Shown piece after piece: positions 32,990-41,759 of a DNA stretch of 43,178 nucleotides. The position numbers and the translations under genes are program-made. The notes beneath the pieces are model-generated. The model was not told where the DNA came from, did not search any database, and saw only the letters and a program-made list of their open reading frames with translations. The first letter of the stretch is position 1; the number at the start of each line of letters is the position of its first letter. This DNA is from Klebsiella pneumoniae (lineage in GTDB: Bacteria > Pseudomonadota > Gammaproteobacteria > Pseudomonadales > Pseudohongiellaceae): positions 1-43,178 of the forward strand of contig CAMBPO010000021.1 of the NCBI GenBank assembly GCA_945869725.1. Reading direction: 5' to 3'.

Positions 32990-33592
32990 ATGGATCGTGA
33001 GCAGGAGCAAGCTTATTGTTTGAGTGCCCGTCGTCGGGCAATGGACTTGCTGGCCCGGCGAGAGCACTCTCGCCGGGAGCTCTTTGGAAAGCTGAGAACC
33101 CGACTGAAAATAGCATCAGTTGTCCCATCTGAACTAACCCTATCTGAAACAATCCCATCTGAAACAACTCCATCTGACGAGCCCAACACGGGTAATGAAT
33201 TGGCAGACGTGTCTAAGAGCACAGATGAACTCATAAACCGGGTATTGGATCAGTTGGAGAGAGACGGACTCCTCAATGATGCACGTTATGTTGAGTCCTA
33301 CGTCAGCGCGCGTAGAAACAAGGGATTTGGGCCCATGTACATTCGCCATCAATTGAGAGGCCGCGATGTTGATGAGCAAGGCATGGCGCTAGTTGCTGAT
33401 GTCTCAGAAGCGCAGTGGCTGGATGCTTTGCTACTATTGTTGAGAAAGCGTTTGTCATCCAATTGTTTTCCTCAGCGTGTCAGTAAGGAGTATCTGAAGC
33501 TGCAACGCTTTGTTTTATCCCGGGGTTATGCAATGTCGCAGTGGTTGCAAGCAGAGAAACTGTATAAATCTGAATCACAGGATTTCCACTGA
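32990..33592 (+). CDS. recX: Regulatory protein RecX with repeat insertion
   Basis: RecX inhibits RecA filament extension and usually lies just downstream of recA. The 200-residue protein (typical 150-165) begins with a standard first helix repeat (ARRRAMDLLARREHSRRELFGKL). It then has an unusual insertion at residues 45-64 made of four pentapeptides (VPSEL, TLSET, IPSET, TPSDE) encoded by a 15-bp tandem repeat. The family core resumes with VLDQLERDGLLNDARYVESYVSARRNKGFGPMYI split across residues 80-120, and ends with a degenerate third repeat (YLKLQRFVLSRGYAMSQW). It is most likely co-transcribed with recA under LexA control. Confidence 0.92.
   Translation: MDREQEQAYCLSARRRAMDLLARREHSRRELFGKLRTRLKIASVVPSELTLSETIPSETTPSDEPNTGNELADVSKSTDELINRVLDQLERDGLLNDARYVESYVSARRNKGFGPMYIRHQLRGRDVDEQGMALVADVSEAQWLDALLLLLRKRLSSNCFPQRVSKEYLKLQRFVLSRGYAMSQWLQAEKLYKSESQDFH
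33122..33181 (+). repeat. 15-bp tandem repeat, four copies, inside recX
   Basis: Four 15-base units start at 33122, 33137, 33152 and 33167, sharing the core CC(C/T)ATCTGA. Units two and three differ at only two positions; units one and four are more diverged. Because 15 is a multiple of three, copy changes keep the recX frame. Each unit encodes a five-residue x-P/L-S-E/D-x element. Confidence 0.9.
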
Positions 33593-33694
33593 TTTTATGT
33601 CAGGCAAAGCAGTCAGTGCGGCGAGCTCAATTCATCGCCTGTAAACCGCCTGCCCGGTCTGGTCTTAGTCCCGTGTTGCTTCATCCATGACTGG

Positions 33695-33723
33695 TTGTTA
33701 TTGAGATGGATTCTGCCTATCTT
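33695..33723 (+). promoter_or_regulatory. Candidate promoter for the adenylate cyclase gene
   Basis: TTGTTA (33695-33700) and TATCTT (33718-33723) are separated by 17 bases, 33 bases before the cyclase start codon. They lie in the 163-base gap after recX, where I see no convincing terminator. Motif match only. Confidence 0.35.
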
Positions 33724-33755
33724 ATGGCAAACTTTCAGCTTGTGTCGGGCGTTGA

Positions 33756-35792
33756 ATGTCAAAGATCAGTCAACTTAGTAAATTGTCCTCGCTTCGTCTG
33801 CCGGTCAGCAGCATCCGTTCCAGACTCATTATATTTTTGCTGTTTCTGCTGCTTCCAGTGTTGGGCACAACGTACACGTTTATCAGCCGCGAAAATGCCC
33901 GTTATACAGACCAGACCATTGAAACCTACCTCGGTATCGGTGCCGAAGTATTTGACTTTAGCCGTAGTGAACACATCAACACGCTGTTGACATTAAGTAG
34001 TGCACTTACGCGTGACTGGGGGTTTCGTAATGCCTTTGGTGCTGCAGATCCTGCCACTATTGAGGATGCGGCGCAAAACCTGCTGTCCCGCTCTTACGAG
34101 GCAGCTGATGTTATGTTGATCGCAGACATGGACGGGCGTGTGATAGCGGATACCGCGGCTCAAGGATTTACTGAGCTTAATTCAACCTGGGAAAGTCTCA
34201 TGGAAAGAGCGGCGGCAAGCACTGATGGAGTTGCTGAATCAGTGCTGACGATCAACGACACTCCGTACCAGGTAATTGTCATCCCATTATTGTTGCCGGC
34301 ACCTGTTGCCTGGATATTTGCAGGGTTTCCACTGGATGGCAGATTTGTTGCCAGCATCAAGCGGAGTTCAGCCTCAGATGTGTCTGTGCTTCGCTACCAA
34401 GGCCTTGATTATCCAGATCTGTCCGATAACAGTTCGTTTCATGCAGTGCAGTTGAGCGATTCAGTTCAAGGACAAGTGATTGCATCGACTCTGACCGAGG
34501 ACGATGCGCGCCTGACCCTGGCTGGAGTTAACCCTTTGCAGTTTGCGACCTCTCAGCGCATCCGGTTGCTGGAGGCGGACTATGGGACACTTGTCAGGCC
34601 ATTGTCCGCCGATCCGGCCAATGGCGAGCTGATCATTGCTGTAATCCAGCGCTCTTATCGTGAGAATCAGGTCAATCTCGCTCAGTTGCAGGACCGTTTG
34701 TTCTCCTTCTCCATGCTGGTAATCAGTTTAAGTTTGCTGGCGGTAGTGTTGTTGGCCAGAACCTTTACCCGTCCAATACTAGCGCTTGCCCAACGCGTCA
34801 GGCTTATAGAGCAGGGTGATTATTCGGCAGGCACACGTTTGTACTCAACATCAGGCAGTGATGAATTGACGCAGTTGGATCAATCGGTCAGCGCAATGGC
34901 CAGAGGTCTTGCTGAACGCGAGCATATTCACAACCTGCTGGGAAAGGTGGTTTCGCCGGAGATCGCCGCGGAGTTGATGGGTGGGCACATCGAGCTAGGG
35001 GGTGAGGAGCGCATCGTCAGCGTGCTGTTTGCCGATATCAGAGGGTTTACGACACTCAGTGAGCAACAAACACCCTCACAAACACTGCACATGCTGAACC
35101 AGTGCTTTGAAAAGATCTGTTTTGCAATTGAGTCCAGCGGCGGGGTTGTTGACAAGTTCAATGGCGATTCGGTGATGGCACTGTTTGGCGCGCCTGGCGC
35201 TCATACGGATGATGCCAACAGGGCTATGCAGGCACTGTTGAGTATCGAGAGCGCTGTGCGGGAATTGTCTGAAAATCCGGCATTGCCCACAGCAGGCCTG
35301 TCTATCGGACTTGGGATACATACGGGGCTGGTAGTCGCTGGCAATATGGGATCAAAGAACCGTATGAACTACACGGTGATTGGCGATTCCGTAAATCTGG
35401 CATCAAGGCTGGAGAGTTTGACCCGGCTGTATGGTGTCTCCAATCTTGTCAGCGAAGCCAGTATTCATGCCTTGGGCACCGATGCGGCCAAATACCAATG
35501 GCTGGATCTGGATTTTGTTCAGGTTAAAGGCAAACGAGAACCGGTCAAGGTTTTCACCATGATGGGCATCACAGGAAGCTTGTCGCCAGAAAAACTTGCT
35601 CAGGCCGAATTGTTCCGGCGGATGCGACTGCTTTACGAGCGAGCTGAGTGGGATGCTGCGCTGGACATTTTACAGATGTTGAACGGGCACGCGCCTGACA
35701 CGCTGTTTGAGATGTATAAGGACAGGATACAGACCTTGAGACCCACAACACTGCCAGGTTGGGATGGCATTTTTAATCTTGAAAATAAGTAA
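33756..35792 (+). CDS. Membrane class III (IIIb) adenylate cyclase with HAMP domain
   Basis: This 678-residue inner-membrane protein should make cAMP from ATP. A membrane helix lies at about residues 24-43. A periplasmic sensor region of about 270 residues follows (Cache-like by layout, not assigned). A second helix spans about 315-337 and is followed by a HAMP linker (TRPILALAQRVRLIEQGDY). The cyclase domain covers about residues 418-590. Metal-binding Asp427 and Asp471, purine-recognising Lys467 and Thr540, and transition-state Asn547 and Arg551 are all present. The Lys/Thr pair fits class IIIb adenylate rather than guanylate cyclases. A C-terminal helical tail of about 75 residues follows. 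A CRP-type site upstream of rpoS in this window is a plausible downstream target. Confidence 0.9.
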   Translation: MSKISQLSKLSSLRLPVSSIRSRLIIFLLFLLLPVLGTTYTFISRENARYTDQTIETYLGIGAEVFDFSRSEHINTLLTLSSALTRDWGFRNAFGAADPATIEDAAQNLLSRSYEAADVMLIADMDGRVIADTAAQGFTELNSTWESLMERAAASTDGVAESVLTINDTPYQVIVIPLLLPAPVAWIFAGFPLDGRFVASIKRSSASDVSVLRYQGLDYPDLSDNSSFHAVQLSDSVQGQVIASTLTEDDARLTLAGVNPLQFATSQRIRLLEADYGTLVRPLSADPANGELIIAVIQRSYRENQVNLAQLQDRLFSFSMLVISLSLLAVVLLARTFTRPILALAQRVRLIEQGDYSAGTRLYSTSGSDELTQLDQSVSAMARGLAEREHIHNLLGKVVSPEIAAELMGGHIELGGEERIVSVLFADIRGFTTLSEQQTPSQTLHMLNQCFEKICFAIESSGGVVDKFNGDSVMALFGAPGAHTDDANRAMQALLSIESAVRELSENPALPTAGLSIGLGIHTGLVVAGNMGSKNRMNYTVIGDSVNLASRLESLTRLYGVSNLVSEASIHALGTDAAKYQWLDLDFVQVKGKREPVKVFTMMGITGSLSPEKLAQAELFRRMRLLYERAEWDAALDILQMLNGHAPDTLFEMYKDRIQTLRPTTLPGWDGIFNLENK

Positions 35793-35824
35793 TGAAAGTA
35801 TTTTAAAATATTGTTTTATATAAA
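35779..35824 (+). promoter_or_regulatory. A/T-rich promoter region before the unknown gene at 35837
   Basis: The stretch overlapping the end of the cyclase gene is almost pure A/T. It holds TTGAAA (35779-35784), a perfect 12-bp palindrome TATTTTAAAATA (35799-35810) and TATATAAAT (35816-35824). At least one promoter is likely, but which boxes are used cannot be decided by eye. The composition differs sharply from the surrounding genes. Confidence 0.4.
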
Positions 35825-35836
35825 TAAGGCATCCTG

Positions 35837-36316
35837 ATGAATGTGGTAAATGCGATTGACATGGCAGCTGATCCAGTCGCAGGTTTGTACATTATTTGTG
35901 CTATCAACGGATCAAATGCATCTGCTGTGATTAGCGGCCGATTGGCGCAGGAACCGCTGCCGCCAATGACTTTCCTTGCAGGCGAATTTGATTATGGTGT
36001 CTGGCCTGTGACCGACACGGGCACAGTGTTGGCCCTCGAAAGCGGGATAAACGAGAGACCCATTCTTAACCAGACGAACGCAGCGATTATACCGACTAGG
36101 GGTGAAGACAAAAGGGTGCCTTTGAGTCAGCCGATCTTTGTTTATCTTGACCATATGATGCAGGTCGCTCCTTTTAATTGCCTTCTTGCTGATCCGTTAA
36201 AGGATCTGGATGTGAGTATACCGCGGGACAATATGCTGGCGCCGGTGCTGGAAATCAGCAATGCCGAACAGGCAAACTCGCACATCCGTTTTGTTGAAGG
36301 CACCCATGACAAGTGA
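35837..36316 (+). CDS. Hypothetical protein, unrecognised family
   Basis: I do not recognise this 159-residue protein. It has no signal peptide, no clear membrane helix and no metal-binding motif; only two cysteines are present. The composition is acidic, with an N-terminal half containing a FLAGEFDYGVWP segment and a central PIFVYLDHMMQVAPFNCLL stretch. It looks like a folded cytosolic protein, perhaps mostly beta. Reality of the gene is supported by TAAGG seven bases before the ATG, an A/T-rich promoter region upstream, and a coding overlap of eleven bases with the next gene, a GT9 glycosyltransferase. That coupling suggests a surface-polysaccharide role, but this is only inferred from position. 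Confidence 0.75.
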   Translation: MNVVNAIDMAADPVAGLYIICAINGSNASAVISGRLAQEPLPPMTFLAGEFDYGVWPVTDTGTVLALESGINERPILNQTNAAIIPTRGEDKRVPLSQPIFVYLDHMMQVAPFNCLLADPLKDLDVSIPRDNMLAPVLEISNAEQANSHIRFVEGTHDK

Positions 36317-37466
36317 GCGCTGTCGGGTGAACTTCTCAAAACAGGCAATGCAGGATGCAAAACGCATTGCCTTGATCAATCCGACCAAATTTTTAGGCAA
36401 TCTGCTGCTGGCCGGTGGGCTAATTCAGCAATTGGGTGACTGGTGTGTCCGGCACGATAAACAGCTATTGATTGTGCTTGATGAGGGATTTGAAGAGCTT
36501 TTTTCAGGTGCATTTCCTGCAGCGCAATATGTGTTTTATCCACGCAAAGCGCTATTGCCCGGTTTACCAATCTGGGCTGCGTTGCGTGTCTGGCTAAAGT
36601 GCATTCGGCAGATTCGCGCATTTAATGCTGATGTTGCTTTTAACATCGAGGAGGACTCGGTTAGCCACCGGTTGACGCATTTTTCGGGTGCGCGCTGGAA
36701 AGTCAGCAGCACAACTCATCGTTACCACTTCGGGTTTAATGAGGTGATGGACGTAGTCCGTAACCATAGACCCGCCTCTGAACAATCAATCTGGTACAGC
36801 TTTGCTGATGTAATTTCCTCCTTGGGAGTGCCGGTGCTAGGCGTGCCCGCGTATGTGCACTTGCATCTTGATAGACCTGATACAGAGCGGATGTCTCGCT
36901 TTCAACGTCTGGGGCTGAGCGCTCGCCATCCGCTATTACTGATGCATGCAGGTGCCAGTAAATCCTACAAACAATGGCCAGCTGCGCATTTCAGCGATGT
37001 CGCCCATAGAGCCATTCAATCAGGCTATCAGGTCGTACTGATTGGCGCCGGGGCCCGTGATCAACAGGTAAATTTGCAGATAGGCACAGAGGTGCGCAGG
37101 CGTTTCCAGTTGCTAAATGGGGATGAAGTGGCTGATTGCATCGACTTGTGTAATCAGTTGTCTCTTCTTGACCTGGCCAGCCTGATGTTGATAAGTCATC
37201 AAATACTGGGAAACGACAGTGGTCCTTCTCACTTGGCCTCGGCACTTGGCCTGAGCGGTGTGGTAATCTTCGGCCCCACTGATCTGGCGATATGGCGTCC
37301 ACTGGGCGAACAGACGGCGGTCATGGACAGCAAAAGCAGTTGTGAAGCCTCGTGTACGCGGCACCATTGCCGGTTAAACTACCGATGTCTGAGCGACATT
37401 ACACCGCAGCGGGTCATCGAGCAAATGAACCTTGCGGAGGAAAGTACAAAAGGGAAGCCTTTATGA
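36306..37466 (+). CDS. Glycosyltransferase family 9 (heptosyltransferase-like)
   Basis: GT9 enzymes add heptose or related sugars to the LPS core using ADP-activated donors, at the cytoplasmic face of the inner membrane. The 386-residue protein has the two Rossmann domains of GT-B enzymes. The C-terminal donor site has [15 protein letters not shown] near residue 220 and the signature [13 protein letters not shown] near 305, then the Cys-rich end [17 protein letters not shown] typical of GT9. The N-terminal acceptor motif reads [11 protein letters not shown], with Asn where WaaC/WaaF have the Asp proposed as catalytic base. ATG 36306 is chosen because GAAGG lies five bases upstream. It overlaps the previous gene and, by ATGA, rmlB. 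Confidence 0.88.
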   Translation: MTSERCRVNFSKQAMQDAKRIALINPTKFLGNLLLAGGLIQQLGDWCVRHDKQLLIVLDEGFEELFSGAFPAAQYVFYPRKALLPGLPIWAALRVWLKCIRQIRAFNADVAFNIEEDSVSHRLTHFSGARWKVSSTTHRYHFGFNEVMDVVRNHRPASEQSIWYSFADVISSLGVPVLGVPAYVHLHLDRPDTERMSRFQRLGLSARHPLLLMHAGASKSYKQWPAAHFSDVAHRAIQSGYQVVLIGAGARDQQVNLQIGTEVRRRFQLLNGDEVADCIDLCNQLSLLDLASLMLISHQILGNDSGPSHLASALGLSGVVIFGPTDLAIWRPLGEQTAVMDSKSSCEASCTRHHCRLNYRCLSDITPQRVIEQMNLAEESTKGKPL

Positions 37467-38542
37467 ATAACAAACAGTCTGTGCAGGCTCTGCGTATTCT
37501 GGTCACGGGCGGCGCCGGATTTATCGGGTCAGCCGTCGTTCGCCACATTATCCGGGATACGGCCGATCAGGTGCTTAATCTGGACAAGCTGACTTACGCG
37601 GGTAACACGGAGTCTTTGCTGGAGGTCAGTGATGATTCCCGCTATCGGTTTGTGCAGGCAGATATCTGCGACCGAGGAGCGGTGGATGCCATATTGGCGG
37701 ATTTCAAACCTCAGGCAGTCATGCATCTGGCCGCCGAAAGCCATGTGGATCGTTCAATTGACGGGCCCGCGGCGTTTATTGAAACCAACATTGTTGGCAC
37801 CTATACCTTGCTGCAGGCGGTGCGTGCTTATTGGGAAACGCTGACGGCATTGGACAAAGACACGTTCCGCTTCCATCACATCTCTACCGATGAGGTGTAT
37901 GGTGATCTGCATGGACCGGAGGATCTGTTTACTGAAACGACACCTTACGCGCCTAGTTCTCCCTACTCAGCCAGCAAGGCGAGCTCTGATCACCTGGTCA
38001 GAGCGTGGCGTCGCACCTATGGACTGCCGTGTATTGTCACCAATTGCTCGAACAACTATGGGCCATTTCATTTTCCTGAAAAACTGATCCCTCATGTGAT
38101 TCTGAAGGCTATTCATGGTGAACCTTTGCCCGTGTATGGCGATGGCCGACAAATCCGTGACTGGTTGTATGTTGAGGATCATGCAAGAGCGTTATACCGC
38201 GTTCTCCGGGAAGGAAGCGTGGGCGAGACTTACAATATAGGTGGTCACAACGAAAAGCAGAATATCGATGTTGTGAAGGCAATTTGTGCACTGCTGGATG
38301 AGTTGCATCCGCAATCACCTGTAATTCCGCATGCGCAGTTAATCACCTTTGTAAAGGACAGACCTGGCCACGATCTCAGGTATGCCATTGATGCCGGAAA
38401 AATTGAGCGTGAGCTGGGCTGGGTGCCGGAAGAGAGTTTCGAGACGGGTCTGCGCAAGACGGTGCAGTGGTATCTGGACAATCGTCATTGGTGGCAACGT
38501 GTGCTCAGTGGGGAATACACTCTGCAGCGCCTTGGTGCCTGA
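37463..38542 (+). CDS. rmlB: dTDP-glucose 4,6-dehydratase
   Basis: RmlB converts dTDP-glucose to dTDP-4-keto-6-deoxyglucose, the entry to dTDP-L-rhamnose and other deoxysugars of LPS or exopolysaccharide. The 359-residue protein (E. coli about 360) is an extended short-chain dehydrogenase. It has the NAD motif [15 protein letters not shown] near residue 15, [13 protein letters not shown], the catalytic STDEVYGDL, the [11 protein letters not shown]yr-x-x-x-Lys motif and [17 protein letters not shown] 37463 follows AGGGAAG and makes an ATGA overlap with the GT9 gene. No rmlA, rmlC or rmlD is nearby, so the sugar product made here cannot be named. Confidence 0.95.
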   Translation: MNNKQSVQALRILVTGGAGFIGSAVVRHIIRDTADQVLNLDKLTYAGNTESLLEVSDDSRYRFVQADICDRGAVDAILADFKPQAVMHLAAESHVDRSIDGPAAFIETNIVGTYTLLQAVRAYWETLTALDKDTFRFHHISTDEVYGDLHGPEDLFTETTPYAPSSPYSASKASSDHLVRAWRRTYGLPCIVTNCSNNYGPFHFPEKLIPHVILKAIHGEPLPVYGDGRQIRDWLYVEDHARALYRVLREGSVGETYNIGGHNEKQNIDVVKAICALLDELHPQSPVIPHAQLITFVKDRPGHDLRYAIDAGKIERELGWVPEESFETGLRKTVQWYLDNRHWWQRVLSGEYTLQRLGA

Positions 38543-38549
38543 CTTCAAG

Positions 38550-38555
38550 TATAAT
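38550..38555 (+). promoter_or_regulatory. -10 element upstream of the fadB-like gene
   Basis: A perfect TATAAT followed by a GC-rich discriminator (CGCCCGC) lies eight bases after the rmlB stop codon. No convincing -35 is seen. If used, transcription would start near 38562 with a leader of about 92 bases. Confidence 0.45.
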
Positions 38556-38575
38556 CGCCCGCTTTGACGAGCATC

Positions 38576-38595
38576 GCGGCAGCTTTTGCTGCTGC
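38576..38595 (+). repeat. Strong hairpin in the fadB-like leader
   Basis: GCGGCAGC (38576-38583) pairs with GCTGCTGC (38588-38595) through eight base pairs, one of them G-U, closed by a TTTT loop. No T-run follows, so it is not an obvious terminator. It would lie near the 5' end of the fadB-like transcript. Confidence 0.55.
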
Positions 38596-38653
38596 GCAAC
38601 ACGGTCAGCAAGACGTTATTCAATCGGATAATGCACTCAGGGGAATTAACGGC

Positions 38654-40810
38654 ATGATTTATCAAGGCACTGCCATTCAGGTCAGTAAACGTCCATCCGG
38701 TATCGCACGTCTGGTGTTTGATCTGCCCGGCTCCGTGGTCAATGTTTTTAATAACCTGATGTTGCAGGAATTATCAGAGGCAATTGCCGCGGTGGCGGCC
38801 AGTGATGCCCGTGCTCTGGTGTGTACCAGTGCCAAGTCCAGTTTTCTGGTGGGTGCGGATATCAAGGAATTTACAGAAAAATTCAAACTCAGCGAGCAAC
38901 AATTACTGGACTGGGCAGCCCGCACCAACGCCATTTTTAATGCCGTCGAAGATCTTGCCATCCCCACTGTCACAGCAATCAACGGTATGGCTCTGGGCGG
39001 CGGCCTGGAGATGTGCCTGTCAACAGACTTTCGGGTAGCAAGCGACAAGGCTGTTCTTGGATTTCCCGAAGTGAATCTGGGCATTTGTCCTGGATTTGGT
39101 GGCACCGTGCGTGCTCCTAGGCTGATGAGCGCACTAAGTGCTATTGAATGGGTACGGACCGGCAAACAGGTCAGCGCCTATCAGGCCTTGTCAGAAGGTG
39201 CGGTAGATGCCGTGGTTGCCCCCGATATGCTGGATGATGCCGCAGAAGATCTGCTCGAGCAGGTATTGACGGGAGAATTGGATCTGCAGGACCGGCGCGC
39301 GCAGAAAACAGGTCCTTTGCTGATGACGGCTGACGAGATCACCAAAGTGTTTACTGAGGGTCTGGCACGCACTGAGAAGGAAGCTGGTTCACACTACCCG
39401 GCGGCGGTCACAGCAGTGAATGCGATGTGGAAGGCCGCCGACCAGTCGCGCGCTGCAGCGCTGCTACTGGAGAACATGGCATTTGTAACGCTGGCGCGTG
39501 GGGAAGTCGCAGGGAATCTGGTGCAGTTGTTTCTGAGTGAACAATTTATAAAAAGTCGTGCCAAGAAACTGTCTGCGACAGCTCGTCCGGTCAAGCGCGC
39601 AGCGGTCATGGGGGCAGGCATCATGGGAGGCGGTATCGCATATCAATCGGCGCTGCGCGGCACTCCAATTGTAATGAAAGATATTGCGCAGCAGGGACTG
39701 GATCTGGGTTTGTCTGAAGCCACGAAACTACTGAACAAACAACTCGAGCGTGGTCGCATGGATCAGGCCAAGGTCGACAAAGTGCTTGGCAGTATTACAC
39801 CAACGCTTAGTTACGATGGATTCGAGCTGGTCGACATTATTGTTGAGGCCGTTGTCGAAAACCCGCGTGTCAAACAGATTGTGCTTGCGGAGGTTGAGCA
39901 GCGCGTGCCAGAAACAACCGTGCTGACCTCAAACACGTCAACAATCTCCATCAGTTTGTTGGCTAGCGCGCTTAAGCGGCCTGAAAATTTTTGCGGCATG
40001 CATTTTTTTAATCCTGTGCCGCTGATGCCGCTGGTAGAAGTGATTCGAGGCGAAAAGTCCAGCGCCGAGGCCATCGCTACCACGGTTGCTTATGCGCAGT
40101 CCCTGGGGAAGACTCCTATCGTGGTAAACGATTGCCCCGGATTTCTGGTCAACAGAATTTTATTCCCATATTTTGGCGCTTTCTGTCAGTTGCTGCGTGA
40201 TGGCGCTGATTTCCGTATTGTGGATTCAGTCATGGAGCGATTCGGCTGGCCCATGGGCCCGGCATACCTGCTGGACGTGGTCGGCATTGATACCGCTTCA
40301 CACTGCATGAAGGTGATGGCGGAGGGTTTCCCGGATCGGATGCAGTACAGTTTCCGCACGGCGATTGATCATCTTTACGATGCCGGCAGTTACGGTCAGA
40401 AAAACAGCAAGGGCTTCTATCAGTATCAGGGTGCAGCGGGCGGTCGTCCTGCGAAAATCTTTGATGAAGCGATTTTGCCGGTGCTCAAATCATTGCAGGT
40501 CAGCAACGATTCTCTTGCATCGCCTGTGATCAATGATGACTCCATCCGTGAGCGCATGATGACCGCCTTGTGCCTTGAGGCCGTTCGTTGCCTGGAGGAC
40601 GGAATTGTCAGTTCTGCTGCAGAAGTTGACATGGGTCTGCTGCTGGGCCTGGGGTATCCGCGCTTCCGCGGCGGTGCCTTACGCTTGATTGATAACATGG
40701 GAGTGGCTGCTTTTTGTAAGATGGCTGACAAGTATGCTGAGCTTGGCCCCTTGTACCACCCTACCGCAGGCCTGCGTGCAATGGCGCAGTCCGGCAAAAC
40801 ATTTTACTGA
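38654..40810 (+). CDS. fadB: Fatty acid oxidation complex subunit alpha (FadB-type)
   Basis: FadB is the multifunctional beta-oxidation enzyme: enoyl-CoA hydratase and isomerase at the N-terminus (about residues 1-190) and 3-hydroxyacyl-CoA dehydrogenase in the rest. The 718-residue protein begins MIYQGTAIQV and is close in length to Pseudomonas fragi FadB (715). The crotonase part has NGMALGGGLEMCLSTDFRVA and GFPEVNLGICPGFGG. The NAD-binding motif is GAGIMGGGIAYQSA (about residue 320), and the dehydrogenase signature includes HFFNPVPLMPLVEVI. ATG 38654 is chosen on homology; the frame is open back to 38564. The thiolase partner fadA, normally directly downstream, is absent here. A paralogue such as FadJ is possible. 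Confidence 0.9.
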   Translation: MIYQGTAIQVSKRPSGIARLVFDLPGSVVNVFNNLMLQELSEAIAAVAASDARALVCTSAKSSFLVGADIKEFTEKFKLSEQQLLDWAARTNAIFNAVEDLAIPTVTAINGMALGGGLEMCLSTDFRVASDKAVLGFPEVNLGICPGFGGTVRAPRLMSALSAIEWVRTGKQVSAYQALSEGAVDAVVAPDMLDDAAEDLLEQVLTGELDLQDRRAQKTGPLLMTADEITKVFTEGLARTEKEAGSHYPAAVTAVNAMWKAADQSRAAALLLENMAFVTLARGEVAGNLVQLFLSEQFIKSRAKKLSATARPVKRAAVMGAGIMGGGIAYQSALRGTPIVMKDIAQQGLDLGLSEATKLLNKQLERGRMDQAKVDKVLGSITPTLSYDGFELVDIIVEAVVENPRVKQIVLAEVEQRVPETTVLTSNTSTISISLLASALKRPENFCGMHFFNPVPLMPLVEVIRGEKSSAEAIATTVAYAQSLGKTPIVVNDCPGFLVNRILFPYFGAFCQLLRDGADFRIVDSVMERFGWPMGPAYLLDVVGIDTASHCMKVMAEGFPDRMQYSFRTAIDHLYDAGSYGQKNSKGFYQYQGAAGGRPAKIFDEAILPVLKSLQVSNDSLASPVINDDSIRERMMTALCLEAVRCLEDGIVSSAAEVDMGLLLGLGYPRFRGGALRLIDNMGVAAFCKMADKYAELGPLYHPTAGLRAMAQSGKTFY

Positions 40811-40869
40811 TACCTGTTTGCGTTTAACCGTCAGCAGCTGACAAGGCGACTTTTTTGAGGTAGTGGAAC

Positions 40870-41733
40870 GTGCTCAACGAATCTTTTTTTAATGCAGCCA
40901 TCTCCCCGGACCGGGCATTCGAGCAAAAACTCAACCGCAGCCGCAAGAGCTTGCGCCGCGATGTAGGGCGAGCTATTGCTGACTTCAACATGATTGAAGA
41001 CGGTGATCTGGTGATGGTGTGTTTGTCTGGAGGCAAGGACTCCTACACCATGCTGGATATTCTGCTGCATCTTAGAAAGCACGCGCCTATCCATTTTGAC
41101 ATCAAGGCTGTCAATCTTGATCAGAAGCAACCGGATTTTCCTGAGCACATTCTGCCGCAGTATCTGCAGAGTATTGGTGTGGATTACCACATCATCGAGC
41201 AGGACACTTTTTCGATCGTCAAAGAAAAGACACCAGAAGGCAAAACCTTTTGTGGTCTGTGTTCCCGTTTGCGTCGCGGGAACCTGTACAGTTATGCCCG
41301 TCAGATAGGTGCTAATAAAATTGCCTTGGGGCATCACCGCGATGACATTGTAGAGACCCTGTTTTTGAACATGTTTTTCGGGGGCAAGCTCAAAGCCATG
41401 CCACCCAAACTGCTCAGCGATGACAAGCAGAATATTGTGATCCGGCCTCTGGCTTATTGTTCTGAGAAAGATATCAGCCGTTATGCGCGCTTGCGCGGCT
41501 TTCCGATTATTCCCTGTAATCTCTGTGGAACACAGGACAATATGCAGCGTCAGGAAATCAAAGCCATGTTGCAGGGTTGGGAAAAGGTCTGGCCGGGTCG
41601 CATTGATAACATCTTCCGCAGTATTGCCCACATTGAACCTTCTCAGCTGGCAGATACACGCTTGTTTCCTTTCCGTGATCTGCATCGTGACGCTGACGCG
41701 CTACGTCGTATCGGAGCGGTCAACGTCGCCTGA
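40870..41733 (+). CDS. ttcA: tRNA 2-thiocytidine(32) synthetase TtcA
   Basis: TtcA inserts sulfur at C32 of some tRNAs using ATP and an oxygen-sensitive [4Fe-4S] cluster. The 287-residue protein has the PP-loop SGGKDS at residues 53-58 and the two CxxC pairs typical of the TtcA family: Cys128/Cys131 in [11 protein letters not shown] and Cys216/Cys219 in [10 protein letters not shown]. It also has [15 protein letters not shown]. The start is GTG 40870 with GAGG about nine bases upstream. It is followed closely by yheU and tusA. A 284-codon open frame on the opposite strand is only a shadow. Confidence 0.96.
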   Translation: MLNESFFNAAISPDRAFEQKLNRSRKSLRRDVGRAIADFNMIEDGDLVMVCLSGGKDSYTMLDILLHLRKHAPIHFDIKAVNLDQKQPDFPEHILPQYLQSIGVDYHIIEQDTFSIVKEKTPEGKTFCGLCSRLRRGNLYSYARQIGANKIALGHHRDDIVETLFLNMFFGGKLKAMPPKLLSDDKQNIVIRPLAYCSEKDISRYARLRGFPIIPCNLCGTQDNMQRQEIKAMLQGWEKVWPGRIDNIFRSIAHIEPSQLADTRLFPFRDLHRDADALRRIGAVNVA

Positions 41734-41759
41734 GCAGGCGCAATCGGGAGGCCAGGCTG

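Noticed and set aside
40831..41685. Open frame of 284 codons on the minus strand opposite ttcA
   Set aside because: The plus strand encodes an unmistakable TtcA with all motifs; the reverse frame shows no domain and no ribosome site.
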